Assembly (NCBI GenBank): GCA_903868285.1
Contig: CAIPUP010000079.1
Span: 1 to 12,089, forward strand
DNA from: an uncultured beta proteobacterium
Lineage (GTDB): Bacteria; Pseudomonadota; Gammaproteobacteria; Burkholderiales; SG8-39
Direction: 5' to 3'
Length of the DNA stretch: 12,089 bases
Shown here piece by piece: positions 1-5,816 of the stretch. A program made the position numbers and the translations under genes. Position 1 is the stretch's first letter. Every line of letters begins with the position of its first letter. The notes beneath the pieces are model-generated. The model searched no databases, was not told the origin of the DNA, and was given only the letters and a program-made list of their open reading frames with translations.

Positions 1-581
1 CGCCAGACGCGCCCCAGGCTGCAGACAGGCACGCGCCACCAGCATCGGACTGTGGGTGCGCGCCGGGCCTTGCTGGCCAAAGGCTTCGCCGGCGATCAGC
101 CACAGCCGCACACCGGGCGCAGCATCGATGCAGGTCAGGCGCTCCGGTGACAGGTCCTGATAGCCAGGCGTGGTCATCTTGTGTTGCGGCGGCAGATTGA
201 CCCAGAGCTGGATGCCATGCAGCTGGCCACCGCGACGGGCGAACTCGGCCTCGTGATATTCAGCATGCAGCACACCACTGCCGGCGGTCATCCATTGCAC
301 GCCATCCGGGCGTATCAGTCCGCGATGGCCGGCTGAATCCTGATGCTCCATCACGCCCTCGAACAGCAGGGTGACGGTCTCGAAGCCACGATGCGGATGC
401 GGATTGAGGCCGCCGCTGCTGCCAGCCGCAACCGGCGTCGGCCCGAAGTGATCGATCATCAGGAACGGACTGATCATGTCCAGGCCGGGCGCCGGCAGCG
501 GCCGGTCGACGATCAGACCCGGCGCCGGCTGGGCCTTGCGGCTGGCGACCCGGCGCAGTACCGAGCGCGCCGCGAGAGCAT
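1..581 (-). CDS. Pirin family protein (partial, start unresolved)
   Basis: Iron-binding cupin of the pirin family; the window cuts its C-terminus. Reading leftwards from about 560, the frame shows AQPAPGLIVDRPL, then SPFLMIDHFGP, the metal motif HPHRGFETVTLLFEG, HQDSAGHRGLIRPDGVQWMTAG, and LHAEYHEA. These supply the family's His-x-His pair and the downstream His-x-Glu, so the iron site looks intact. The start is odd. The pirin frame is open from the stop of the preceding pirin (612-610), yet has no ATG, GTG or TTG before the Met codon at 480-478, which lies inside the conserved fold. An ATG at 581-579 lies one base out of frame. A single-base frameshift near 560-575 would give MLSRRAR followed by SVLRRVASRK, a plausible N-terminus. 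A CTG start at 558 is another option. It lies about 30 bases after another pirin gene on the same strand. Family assignment is secure; substrate is unknown (some pirins are quercetinases, others regulators). Confidence 0.85.
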
Positions 582-585
582 TATA
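580..585 (-). promoter_or_regulatory. TATAAT -10-like hexamer before the partial pirin
   Basis: A perfect TATAAT on the minus strand sits in the 30-base gap between the two pirins and overlaps the out-of-frame ATG at 581. No good -35 lies 16-18 bases upstream (the sequence there is close to AAGTCA), so it may be a weak promoter or chance AT-rich sequence. If it is used, transcription would start near 573, which would exclude the ATG at 581 and favour a nearly leaderless message. Confidence 0.3.
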
Positions 586-603
586 TAAGTTATTGATTTT
601 ATT
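586..603. repeat. 18-bp exact repeat, copy 1
   Basis: TAAGTTATTGATTTTATT on the plus strand occurs here and again, identically, at 5660-5677. Both copies lie in AT-rich gaps directly upstream of minus-strand genes (a pirin here, an EamA permease there). The identity stops sharply on both sides. Confidence 0.8.
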
Positions 604-609
604 GACTTT

Positions 610-1314
610 TTAAGAATTCTTTGGCAGATCGAACAGCAGCACCTCGGCCTGTTCGCCATGCCCCAACTGCACACTGGCCTCATCGCGCAGCTTGAGCGCA
701 TCGCCCGCCTGCAGCCACTCGCCGTTCACCTGCAAGCGCCCGCGCACCAGATGCACATAGGCCATGCGCGTGGCCGCCAGCGCATGCTGAGCCGACTGCG
801 CCCCGTCGAACAAGCCGGCGTACAAGCGCGCGTCCTGGCGCAGCGTCACCGAGCCCTGGCTGCCATCGGGCGAGGCCACCAGACACAGCCGCCCCTGCTT
901 GGCGGCGGCATCGAAATGCGTTTGCTCATAGCCAGGATCACCGCCGGGCTGCGCTGGCTCGATCCAGATCTGCAGGAAATGCGTCAGGCCCTGCGCATGA
1001 TTGAACTCGGAGTGCTGCACGCCACGCCCGGCGCTCATGCGTTGCACATCGCCCGGACGCATCACCGAGCCATTGCCCATGGAATCCTTATGCGCCAGCT
1101 CGCCTTCGAGCACATAGCTGATGATTTCCATGTCGCGATGACCATGCGTACCAAAACCGGTACCGGGACGGATGCGGTCCTCATTGATCACCAGCAAGGG
1201 CCCAAAGCCGGTATGCGCCGGGTCGTAATAGCCCGCGAAGGAAAAGCTGTGATAGCTGTTGAGCCAGCCATGGTCGGCATGGCCACGCTCGGCCGAACGA
1301 CGATGCTCGATCAT
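610..1314 (-). CDS. Pirin family protein, YhhW-type
   Basis: Complete 234-residue bicupin of the pirin family, the usual length for E. coli YhhW-like members. The N-terminal cupin carries the iron ligands THGHRDMEIISYVLEG (His57, His59) and GVQHSEFN (His101, Glu103). The linking motif AHKDSMGNGSVMRPGDVQRMSAG is typical of the YhhW branch, and the C-terminal cupin ends in LLFDLP. YhhW has quercetin 2,3-dioxygenase activity in vitro, but the natural substrate of this branch is unsettled. It is cytoplasmic, with no signal peptide. The start codon overlaps the stop of the upstream coiled-coil gene in an ATGA (1311-1314), and no good ribosome site precedes it, so its translation is probably coupled to that gene. 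A second pirin follows about 30 bases downstream on the same strand. Confidence 0.93.
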   Translation of the reverse strand: MIEHRRSAERGHADHGWLNSYHSFSFAGYYDPAHTGFGPLLVINEDRIRPGTGFGTHGHRDMEIISYVLEGELAHKDSMGNGSVMRPGDVQRMSAGRGVQHSEFNHAQGLTHFLQIWIEPAQPGGDPGYEQTHFDAAAKQGRLCLVASPDGSQGSVTLRQDARLYAGLFDGAQSAQHALAATRMAYVHLVRGRLQVNGEWLQAGDALKLRDEASVQLGHGEQAEVLLFDLPKNS

Positions 1315-2018
1315 GATTTGCCGTCGGCCTTCTTGTTTTCACCCTTGCCCTCAACCTTGCCATCACCCTTGCCTTCGCCCCGGGCAGCATCCGCAGGCGC
1401 TGCCGGCGCCGGGGTTGCGGTCGGCGCTGCGGCCGGGGCTGCGGCCGGGGCTGCGGTCGGGGCTGCGGCCGCGGCAGGCGTGGCCGCCACCACCGGCGCA
1501 CAGGCGGGCGGCAGTTCGGTCTTCTTGCCCATGGCGGCCAGTGCGGCATGCGCAGCACAACTGGACTTGTCCAGCACCAGCGCACGCTCGAACGCTGCGG
1601 CGGCCGGGGCATCCTGCTTGCCCTTGGTCAACAGGCGCAATCCGCCCAGCGCCAGATGGTGCTCGGCCTTCGCCGACTTGGCCGATTTGGCCGCCGCCTC
1701 CAGTGCGGCCAGCGCCTGCGGCGTGTCCAGTGCCGCGCGTGCCAGATTCGACTCGGCCACCTGCGCCCGCAGCGAGGTCAGCTCGGCTTCCATCTCCTTC
1801 ACCTGCGCCTCCTGGGCGGCAGCACCGCCGCGCAGCGAACCGGCTTCGGCCACCGCCTTGGACTTCTCGGTTTCCAGCGCAGCCAGGATCTGCTCCAGTT
1901 CCTCGACCCGCAGGTTCTGCATCACGCCATAACCACCGATGCCGGCAATCGCGACACACAGCGCCAGCAGAATGATGCTCAGCGGACGTTGCAAGGGGTT
2001 GCTGTGGGTTGTGCTCAT
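1311..2018 (-). CDS. Membrane-anchored coiled-coil protein of unknown function
   Basis: A 235-residue protein I do not recognise. Layout: short polar N-terminus; one hydrophobic membrane segment at about 13-31 (LSIILLALCVAIAGIGGYG); an Ala/Glu/Leu-rich helical stretch at 35-95 likely to form a coiled coil; a TPR-like helix pair at about 117-163 (FERALVLDKSSCAAHAAL); then a low-complexity tail from about 174 rich in Ala and Pro (repeats of AAAP), ending in a Lys/Gly/Glu-rich segment. It is probably an inner-membrane protein with the coil in the periplasm. The start is supported by AAAGGA eight bases before the ATG. The stop overlaps the start of the pirin by ATGA. It lies 87 bases downstream of the thioredoxin gene on the same strand. 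The Ala-rich tail produces long antisense open frames here that I treat as spurious. Confidence 0.85.
   Translation of the reverse strand: MSTTHSNPLQRPLSIILLALCVAIAGIGGYGVMQNLRVEELEQILAALETEKSKAVAEAGSLRGGAAAQEAQVKEMEAELTSLRAQVAESNLARAALDTPQALAALEAAAKSAKSAKAEHHLALGGLRLLTKGKQDAPAAAAFERALVLDKSSCAAHAALAAMGKKTELPPACAPVVAATPAAAAAPTAAPAAAPAAAPTATPAPAAPADAARGEGKGDGKVEGKGENKKADGKS
1427..1470. repeat. 12-bp tandem repeat, about 3.7 copies
   Basis: The unit CTGCGGCCGGGG (plus strand) repeats at 1427, 1439 and 1451 (third copy with one change), plus a partial copy at 1463. It is in frame within the coiled-coil protein gene on the other strand and encodes the AAAP-type tetrapeptide repeats of its tail. 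It is a candidate for slippage-driven length variation that would not break the frame. Confidence 0.85.
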
Positions 2019-2105
2019 GCGGTGGGTCCTTTCAGGCTTGCAATGACTGAGGGTGGTACGGCGTAACCAACACTAATCGACGACGAAGACAAGGCAACAA
2101 CAAGC

Positions 2106-2495
2106 CTAGGCGGCAGGACCGGTCTGATCCGGCTGCGCGCCCTGCTCGGCGATTTCCTTGCGCACGGCATCCATGTCGATGCTGCGCGCCTGCGTGATGA
2201 CCTGCTCCAGTGCCGGCGGCGGCAGCGCACCAGCCTCGGCAAACAGAATCACCTTCTCGCGAAACAGCATCAGGGTCGGGATGGAGCGGATGTTGAACGC
2301 CGCCGCGATTTCCTGTTCGGCCTCGGTATCGACCTTGGCGAATACGATGTCCGGGTGCTTTTCGGATGCGGCCTCGAAGGTCGGCGCAAAGGCACGACAA
2401 GGCCCACACCAGGAGGCCCAGAAGTCCACCAGCACGATGTCGTTGCCAGTGATCGTGGCTTCGAAGTTATCCTTGGTCAGCGCCACGGTGGTCAT
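2106..2495 (-). CDS. Thioredoxin family protein
   Basis: A 129-residue cytoplasmic thioredoxin. The redox motif WCGPC is at residues 29-33 within LVDFWASWCGPCRAF, and the cis-proline is in SIPT (Pro73), so it should be a working dithiol-disulfide oxidoreductase. The canonical fold is about 105-110 residues; this protein adds a short polar tail ending in EQGAQPDQTGPAA. I chose the ATG at 2495 because AAGGA precedes it by eight bases and it begins right at the first strand of the fold. The longer frame back to 2591 only adds an unrelated leader. It is not obviously the housekeeping TrxA and resembles the small accessory thioredoxins common in Betaproteobacteria. It is divergent from gluQRS and followed on the same strand by the coiled-coil gene. 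Confidence 0.93.
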   Translation of the reverse strand: MTTVALTKDNFEATITGNDIVLVDFWASWCGPCRAFAPTFEAASEKHPDIVFAKVDTEAEQEIAAAFNIRSIPTLMLFREKVILFAEAGALPPPALEQVITQARSIDMDAVRKEIAEQGAQPDQTGPAA

Positions 2496-2535
2496 AGTTT
2501 GCGTCCTTGCAATCAGGGAAAATGAACAGTCCGAC

Positions 2536-2541
2536 ATTGTA
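2536..2541 (-). promoter_or_regulatory. Possible -10 box for the thioredoxin gene
   Basis: TACAAT on the minus strand, about 40 bases before the thioredoxin ATG, in the gap shared with the divergent gluQRS. The -35 region is poor (no TTGACA-like hexamer at the right distance), so the call rests on the -10 and its position only. Confidence 0.35.
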
Positions 2542-2618
2542 GCGGCAGCCATGAAATTCCCCTGCTGGCGGCTTGCAAACCTCAGTACCAATAACCCCCG
2601 CTTTCGAATCGAACATTC

Positions 2619-3632
2619 TTGCCAGGCACTGACAACAACTTGGGCAACGACGGTCCCAGCGCCGACGCAGAGCGCGGCCGCTATCGTGTCGGCTACCGTG
2701 GCCGCTTCGCGCCCTCACCCACCGGACCGCTGCATCTGGGCTCCTTGCTGACGGCCACCGCCAGCTATCTGGATGCCCGTGCCGCCGGTGGTGCCTGGCT
2801 GCTGCGCATGGAGGATCTGGACCGGCCACGCGAGATGCCTGGCGCAGCCGATGCAATCTTGCGCAGCCTGGCAGCGCACGGCCTGCATTGGGATGAAGAC
2901 GTGCTCTATCAGAGCCAGCGCAGCGCGCTGTATGACGAGGCCCTGGCGCAACTGGCAGCGCAAGGCCGCAGCTACGACTGCGGCTGCAGCCGGCGCGAAG
3001 TGGCTGAGGCGGGCTGGCTAGGCGACGCCGGTTGGCTTGGCGACGCCGGTTGGCTTGGCGACGCCGGCTGGCTGGGCGACGGCGAACAGGTCTACCCAGG
3101 CACCTGCCGCGATGGCTTGCCAGCGGGCCGAACGGCACGCGCACGACGCCTGCGACTGCAGGGCGAGGTAATCGATTTCAACGACCGCATTTTCGGACCG
3201 CAGCAGCAGTCGCCAGCGCAACAGGTGGGTGACTTCGTACTGCGTCGCGCCGATGGCCTACACGCCTATCAGCTGGCGGTGGTGGTGGATGACGCTGCCC
3301 AGGGCATCAGCGATGTGGTGCGTGGCGCCGATCTGTTGAGCTCGACCGCACGTCAATTCTTGCTCGGGCAACTGCTCGGCTTGCCACCGCTGCGCTATGC
3401 CCACCTGCCGCTGCTGCGCAACGCCGCCGGCGAAAAACTGTCCAAGCAGACGCTGGCCCCGGCACTGGATGACGCCCGCGCCGCCGACAACCTGTTTCAG
3501 GTGCTGCAATGGCTGGGCCAGCAGCCACCGCTTTCGCTGCGTGGCGCAGCACCCGCCGAGTTACTGGCCTGGGCCATCGCACACTGGCAGCTGGCGGCGG
3601 TACCGAAAACGCTCCCGGCCTGGGAGGGCTGA
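2619..3632 (+). CDS. gluQRS: Glutamyl-Q tRNA(Asp) synthetase
   Basis: GluQ-RS, a truncated GluRS paralogue that activates glutamate and attaches it to the queuosine in the anticodon of tRNA(Asp). The Rossmann catalytic core is visible: RGRFAPSPTGPLHLGS (HIGH-type motif, residues about 28-42), RMEDLDRPR, YQLAVVVDDAAQGISDVVRGADL, and the KMSKS-type KLSKQ at about 273-277. The zinc site reads CGC at 121-123, Tyr159 and Cys163. Four AGWLGD units (residues about 131-154) sit between the second Cys and the Tyr, lengthening that loop by about 24 residues; the protein is 337 residues against roughly 300 usual. No anticodon-binding domain is present, as expected. The start is uncertain: an in-frame stop lies at 2592, and the only early starts are TTG at 2619 or 2640, neither with a clear ribosome site. 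It is transcribed alone, divergent from the thioredoxin and convergent with the EamA pair. Confidence 0.95.
   Translation: MPGTDNNLGNDGPSADAERGRYRVGYRGRFAPSPTGPLHLGSLLTATASYLDARAAGGAWLLRMEDLDRPREMPGAADAILRSLAAHGLHWDEDVLYQSQRSALYDEALAQLAAQGRSYDCGCSRREVAEAGWLGDAGWLGDAGWLGDAGWLGDGEQVYPGTCRDGLPAGRTARARRLRLQGEVIDFNDRIFGPQQQSPAQQVGDFVLRRADGLHAYQLAVVVDDAAQGISDVVRGADLLSSTARQFLLGQLLGLPPLRYAHLPLLRNAAGEKLSKQTLAPALDDARAADNLFQVLQWLGQQPPLSLRGAAPAELLAWAIAHWQLAAVPKTLPAWEG
3009..3080 (+). repeat. 18-bp in-frame tandem repeat, 4 copies, inside gluQRS
   Basis: Four consecutive 18-base units start at 3009, 3027, 3045 and 3063, each encoding AGWLGD. Units 2 and 3 are identical; 1 and 4 differ at a few positions, mostly silent. 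Identity at the DNA level points to recent duplication by slippage or unequal crossing-over rather than old protein-level conservation. Confidence 0.95.
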
Positions 3633-3642
3633 AGCCAGGCCG
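3616..3642. terminator. Hairpin at the end of gluQRS
   Basis: A perfect 8-bp inverted repeat, CGGCCTGG at 3616-3623 and CCAGGCCG at 3635-3642, spans the gluQRS stop codon with an 11-base loop. No T-run follows, so it is not a classical intrinsic terminator, but it could slow transcription between these convergent genes. Confidence 0.35.
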
Positions 3643-3676
3643 CACCGGGGGCCGCACCGGGCGGACCGCACCGGGG
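3640..3676. repeat. Three copies of CCGCACCGGG
   Basis: The 10-base core CCGCACCGGG occurs three times within 37 bases, in the 63-base gap between the stop codons of gluQRS and the convergent EamA gene. It looks like a small slippage-type repeat; no coding frame is evident. Confidence 0.75.
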
Positions 3677-3695
3677 CCGCATGTTGGGCCTAGCC

Positions 3696-4601
3696 TCAGG
3701 CCGCGCGACGTGGTCGTAGCACCGTGGCCATGGCCAGTACCACCAGCGCCAGTGCCAGGTATTCCTTCCATTGCGGTCGCTCGCCCAGAATCAACATGCC
3801 GCTGAATACGCCGATGACCGGATTCATCAGCGTGGCCATCGAGGACACCGTGGGCGGCGCCTGACTGGAGATCTTGGTCCAGGCCCAGAAGCAGAAAATG
3901 AAACTCACCAGTCCGTTGTACCAGGCCCCGAACTGCGCCCATGGCGAGAGGTGAAACGGATGGAACGGGCCCTGCTCGAAGATCAGCGACAGCACGGTGA
4001 TCAGCCCCCAGGACAACAGTGTCTGCCAGGCCGCAAAGGCAGTCAGCGGCAATCCCACCGGATAGCGACTGATCAGCACCGTGCCGATGGCCCAGGACAG
4101 CGCCGCACCCAGCATCAGCAAGGTGCCCAGCGGCGCGCGTCCCACCGCCAGCACGTCATCGCCCAGCAACAGCAGCATGCCGCACAGACCGAGCGCAACA
4201 CCGAACAGGCGCTGCCGATCGATGCGCTGGCGCAGCACCAGCAGGGTGATCAGCACGCTCCACACCGGAAAGGTATAGCCAAGGATGGCGGCGCGACCGG
4301 AGTCCATCATCGGGATGCCATACACCCCGAGCACATTCCAGCCAACGTTGTTGAACAGCGTGATCCACAGCAGTCGCGGCCACATGCCGCGTGGCACCGC
4401 CAGACGCTCACCGCTGGCGCGGGCGATGGCGAACAAGCCCACTGCCGCCACCGCCAGACAGAAAGAGCGAAAGCGCATCGGGTCCCACTCGGCCAGGGTC
4501 ACTTTCAGGATCGGCCAGTTCATGCCCCAGAAAAACGCCATCGCTGCCACCAGCCCATAGAGCGAGCGCGGCAGACCCTGGCGGGCATCGGACTCACGCA
4601 T
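3696..4601 (-). CDS. EamA family (DMT) permease
   Basis: A 301-residue inner-membrane transporter of the drug/metabolite superfamily. It is built from two EamA halves of five membrane helices each, the normal size. The first half shows LVAAMAFFWGMNWPILKVTL and the end-of-repeat signature TFPVWSVLITLLVLRQRI. The second half carries WAIGTVLISRYPVGLP, then TLMNPVIGVFSGMLILGERP, which is the classic proline-and-glycine helix pair of the family. It ends in a short Arg-rich cytoplasmic tail, RPRRAA. Substrate cannot be read from sequence; relatives export amino acids, nucleobases or drugs. The start codon overlaps the last 8 bases of the upstream EamA gene, and no ribosome site precedes it, so translation is probably coupled. 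The pair may act together or simply be a divergent duplication. Confidence 0.93.
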   Translation of the reverse strand: MRESDARQGLPRSLYGLVAAMAFFWGMNWPILKVTLAEWDPMRFRSFCLAVAAVGLFAIARASGERLAVPRGMWPRLLWITLFNNVGWNVLGVYGIPMMDSGRAAILGYTFPVWSVLITLLVLRQRIDRQRLFGVALGLCGMLLLLGDDVLAVGRAPLGTLLMLGAALSWAIGTVLISRYPVGLPLTAFAAWQTLLSWGLITVLSLIFEQGPFHPFHLSPWAQFGAWYNGLVSFIFCFWAWTKISSQAPPTVSSMATLMNPVIGVFSGMLILGERPQWKEYLALALVVLAMATVLRPRRAA

Positions 4602-5619
4602 CGCGGTGCGGCGCAGGCGAGGCGCTGGCAGGAAGGATGGCAGCGGGGGTAGCAGCGGGGGTAGCCGCAGAGCTCGCGGCGGGGACGGGCTGACGCGTCA
4701 CTACCAGTGCCACACCCAGCACCGTGAAGGCCATACCCAGCAGTGCCAGGCCGGTGAAGGTTTCACCGAACATCAGCCAGGCCAGCACCGCCGTGGTCGG
4801 CGGCACCAGATAGATCAGGCTGGCAACCTTGGTCACCGCGCCGCGCCGGATCAGCAGCGTCAGCAGCGCAATGGCACCGATGGACAGCGCCACCACCAGC
4901 CAGACCAGGGCCAGCACCAGCTCGCCGGTCCACTGCACCTGACGCGTCTCGTTCAGCAAGGCCAGTGGCGTCACCAGACAAAGCGCACCGATGAACTGCA
5001 ACACCGCCCCGCTGCGCAAATCGAAGTTGGGACAGAAGCGCTTCTGGTACACCGTGCCGGAGGTGATCGAGCCCAGTGCCACCAGTGCCGCGGCGATGCT
5101 GGTGAGCGACAGTCCATCGAGCGACATGCGCCGCTGCAACACCAGCGCCACACCCAGCAAGCCAAGTAGCAGACCGGCCCATTGCCGACGGCTCAGGCGC
5201 TCGCCCAGGATGGGCGCGGCGGCAAAGGCGGTGAGGATGGGTTGCAGCCCGCACACCAGCGCGATCACCCCGGCCGACATGCCGGCATGAATGGCACTGA
5301 ACACTCCGCCCAGGTAACCCCCATGGATCAGCGCCCCGGAGGCGACGATGTGCAGCGCAGCCGGCCAGCTGTGCGGCCAGCGGGCACGCCACAGCAGCGC
5401 GATCGGCAGCATGAGCGAGATCACCAGCACAAAGCGCAGCACCAGAAAGGTCATCGGTTCGACATAGGGCATGCCCAGCTTGGTGAAGACAAAGCCGGTG
5501 GCCCAGAGAAACACGAACAGCGGCGGCATGGCTGCCACGAACAGCGCGCTGGATGTCAGGCCGGAATCGGCTTGCGGCGCTGCAGAATTTCCGGGGAACT
5601 GCGCATCAGACTGGCTCAT
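4594..5619 (-). CDS. EamA family (DMT) permease with low-complexity C-terminal tail
   Basis: A 341-residue DMT transporter with two EamA repeats and ten predicted helices starting near residue 24. Recognisable family segments are FLWATGFVFTKLGMPYVEP, VCGLQPILTAFAAAPILGERL, SITSGTVYQKRF and the second-half signature LVPPTTAVLAWLMFGETF. After the last helix (about residue 310) comes an unusual Ala/Ser/Pro-rich tail encoded by a 12-base duplication and containing ATPAATPAA. The ATG at 5619 has a strong ribosome site, GGAGGA, immediately upstream. It leads a two-gene operon with the next EamA gene and is divergent from the phasin gene across an AT-rich gap. Substrate is unknown. Confidence 0.93.
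   Translation of the reverse strand: MSQSDAQFPGNSAAPQADSGLTSSALFVAAMPPLFVFLWATGFVFTKLGMPYVEPMTFLVLRFVLVISLMLPIALLWRARWPHSWPAALHIVASGALIHGGYLGGVFSAIHAGMSAGVIALVCGLQPILTAFAAAPILGERLSRRQWAGLLLGLLGVALVLQRRMSLDGLSLTSIAAALVALGSITSGTVYQKRFCPNFDLRSGAVLQFIGALCLVTPLALLNETRQVQWTGELVLALVWLVVALSIGAIALLTLLIRRGAVTKVASLIYLVPPTTAVLAWLMFGETFTGLALLGMAFTVLGVALVVTRQPVPAASSAATPAATPAAILPASASPAPHRDA
4642..4665. repeat. 12-bp tandem duplication in the EamA tail
   Basis: AGCGGGGGTAGC occurs twice back to back (4642-4653 and 4654-4665). On the minus strand it is in frame and encodes the ATPAATPAA part of the permease's C-terminal tail. Confidence 0.85.
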
Positions 5620-5659
5620 GGGTCCTCCAGGGCATCACGCTACCCGCCAAGAAATTCGT

Positions 5660-5677
5660 TAAGTTATTGATTTTATT
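5660..5677. repeat. 18-bp exact repeat, copy 2
   Basis: Second copy of TAAGTTATTGATTTTATT, 41 bases upstream of the minus-strand EamA start. The first copy is at 586-603, upstream of the partial pirin. The orientation relative to the downstream gene is the same in both places. Confidence 0.8.
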
Positions 5678-5698
5678 ACGATTTATAAAAACCGCCGA

Positions 5699-5722
5699 TT
5701 TTTTTGCTGCATTGCAAAAAAA
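5699..5722. promoter_or_regulatory. Palindromic operator candidate upstream of the phasin promoter
   Basis: A perfect 9-bp inverted repeat (seven T then GC at 5699-5707; GC then seven A at 5714-5722) around the spacer TGCATT. Its core, TTGCTGCATTGCAAAA at 5704-5719, matches a second site at 5760-5775 at 12 of 16 positions. It lies four bases before the -35 box. The TGC/GCA-rich core resembles the kind of operator reported for the PHA-responsive repressor PhaR at phasin promoters; assignment to PhaR is inference. Confidence 0.55.
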
Positions 5723-5726
5723 GCGC

Positions 5727-5754
5727 TTGACTTCGACTTGCCCGCCCCTATAAT
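5727..5754 (+). promoter_or_regulatory. Sigma-70 promoter of the phasin gene
   Basis: TTGACT at 5727-5732 and a perfect TATAAT at 5749-5754, separated by 16 bases. The predicted transcription start is near 5761, giving a leader of about 56 bases before the phasin ATG. It is the best promoter in the window, as expected for an abundant granule protein. Confidence 0.85.
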
Positions 5755-5759
5755 TCAAA

Positions 5760-5775
5760 TTGTTGCGATGCACAA
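5760..5775. promoter_or_regulatory. Second operator-like site at the phasin transcription start
   Basis: TTGTTGCGATGCACAA shares the pattern TTGNTGCNNTGCANAA with the palindrome at 5704-5719. It covers the predicted transcription start. The two copies bracket the promoter, with centres 56 bases apart, an arrangement suited to repression by a dimeric or looping repressor. Confidence 0.5.
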
Positions 5776-5816
5776 AGCCCACTCGAATCACCCTACCAAG
5801 CACAGGAGATCCAGCC

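Noticed and set aside
599..610. TTGACT on the plus strand as a promoter for a rightward gene
   Set aside because: No plausible -10 at the right distance and no plus-strand gene follows; the region is occupied by minus-strand pirins.
612..621. AAGAATTCTT palindrome at the end of the YhhW-type pirin as a terminator or operator
   Set aside because: It is short and weak-pairing, lacks a T-run for a terminator, and includes the stop codon; chance AT-rich symmetry is sufficient.
658..1932. Long plus-strand open frame of 424 codons across the pirin and coiled-coil genes
   Set aside because: It is antisense to two well-supported genes, has no ribosome site and shows no family motifs. High GC and the Ala-rich repeat tail on the other strand keep the frame open.
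2496..2591. N-terminal extension of the thioredoxin back to 2591
   Set aside because: The ATG at 2495 has a good ribosome site and starts exactly at the thioredoxin fold. The extension matches nothing and would cover the likely promoter.
3009..3080. The four 18-bp repeats as a CRISPR-like array
   Set aside because: The units are contiguous with no spacers, are in frame with gluQRS and encode a regular hexapeptide.
4606..5169. Gln/His/Arg-rich plus-strand open frame of 187 codons opposite the EamA gene
   Set aside because: Its composition is the typical antisense shadow of a hydrophobic membrane-protein gene; no start signal or family motif.
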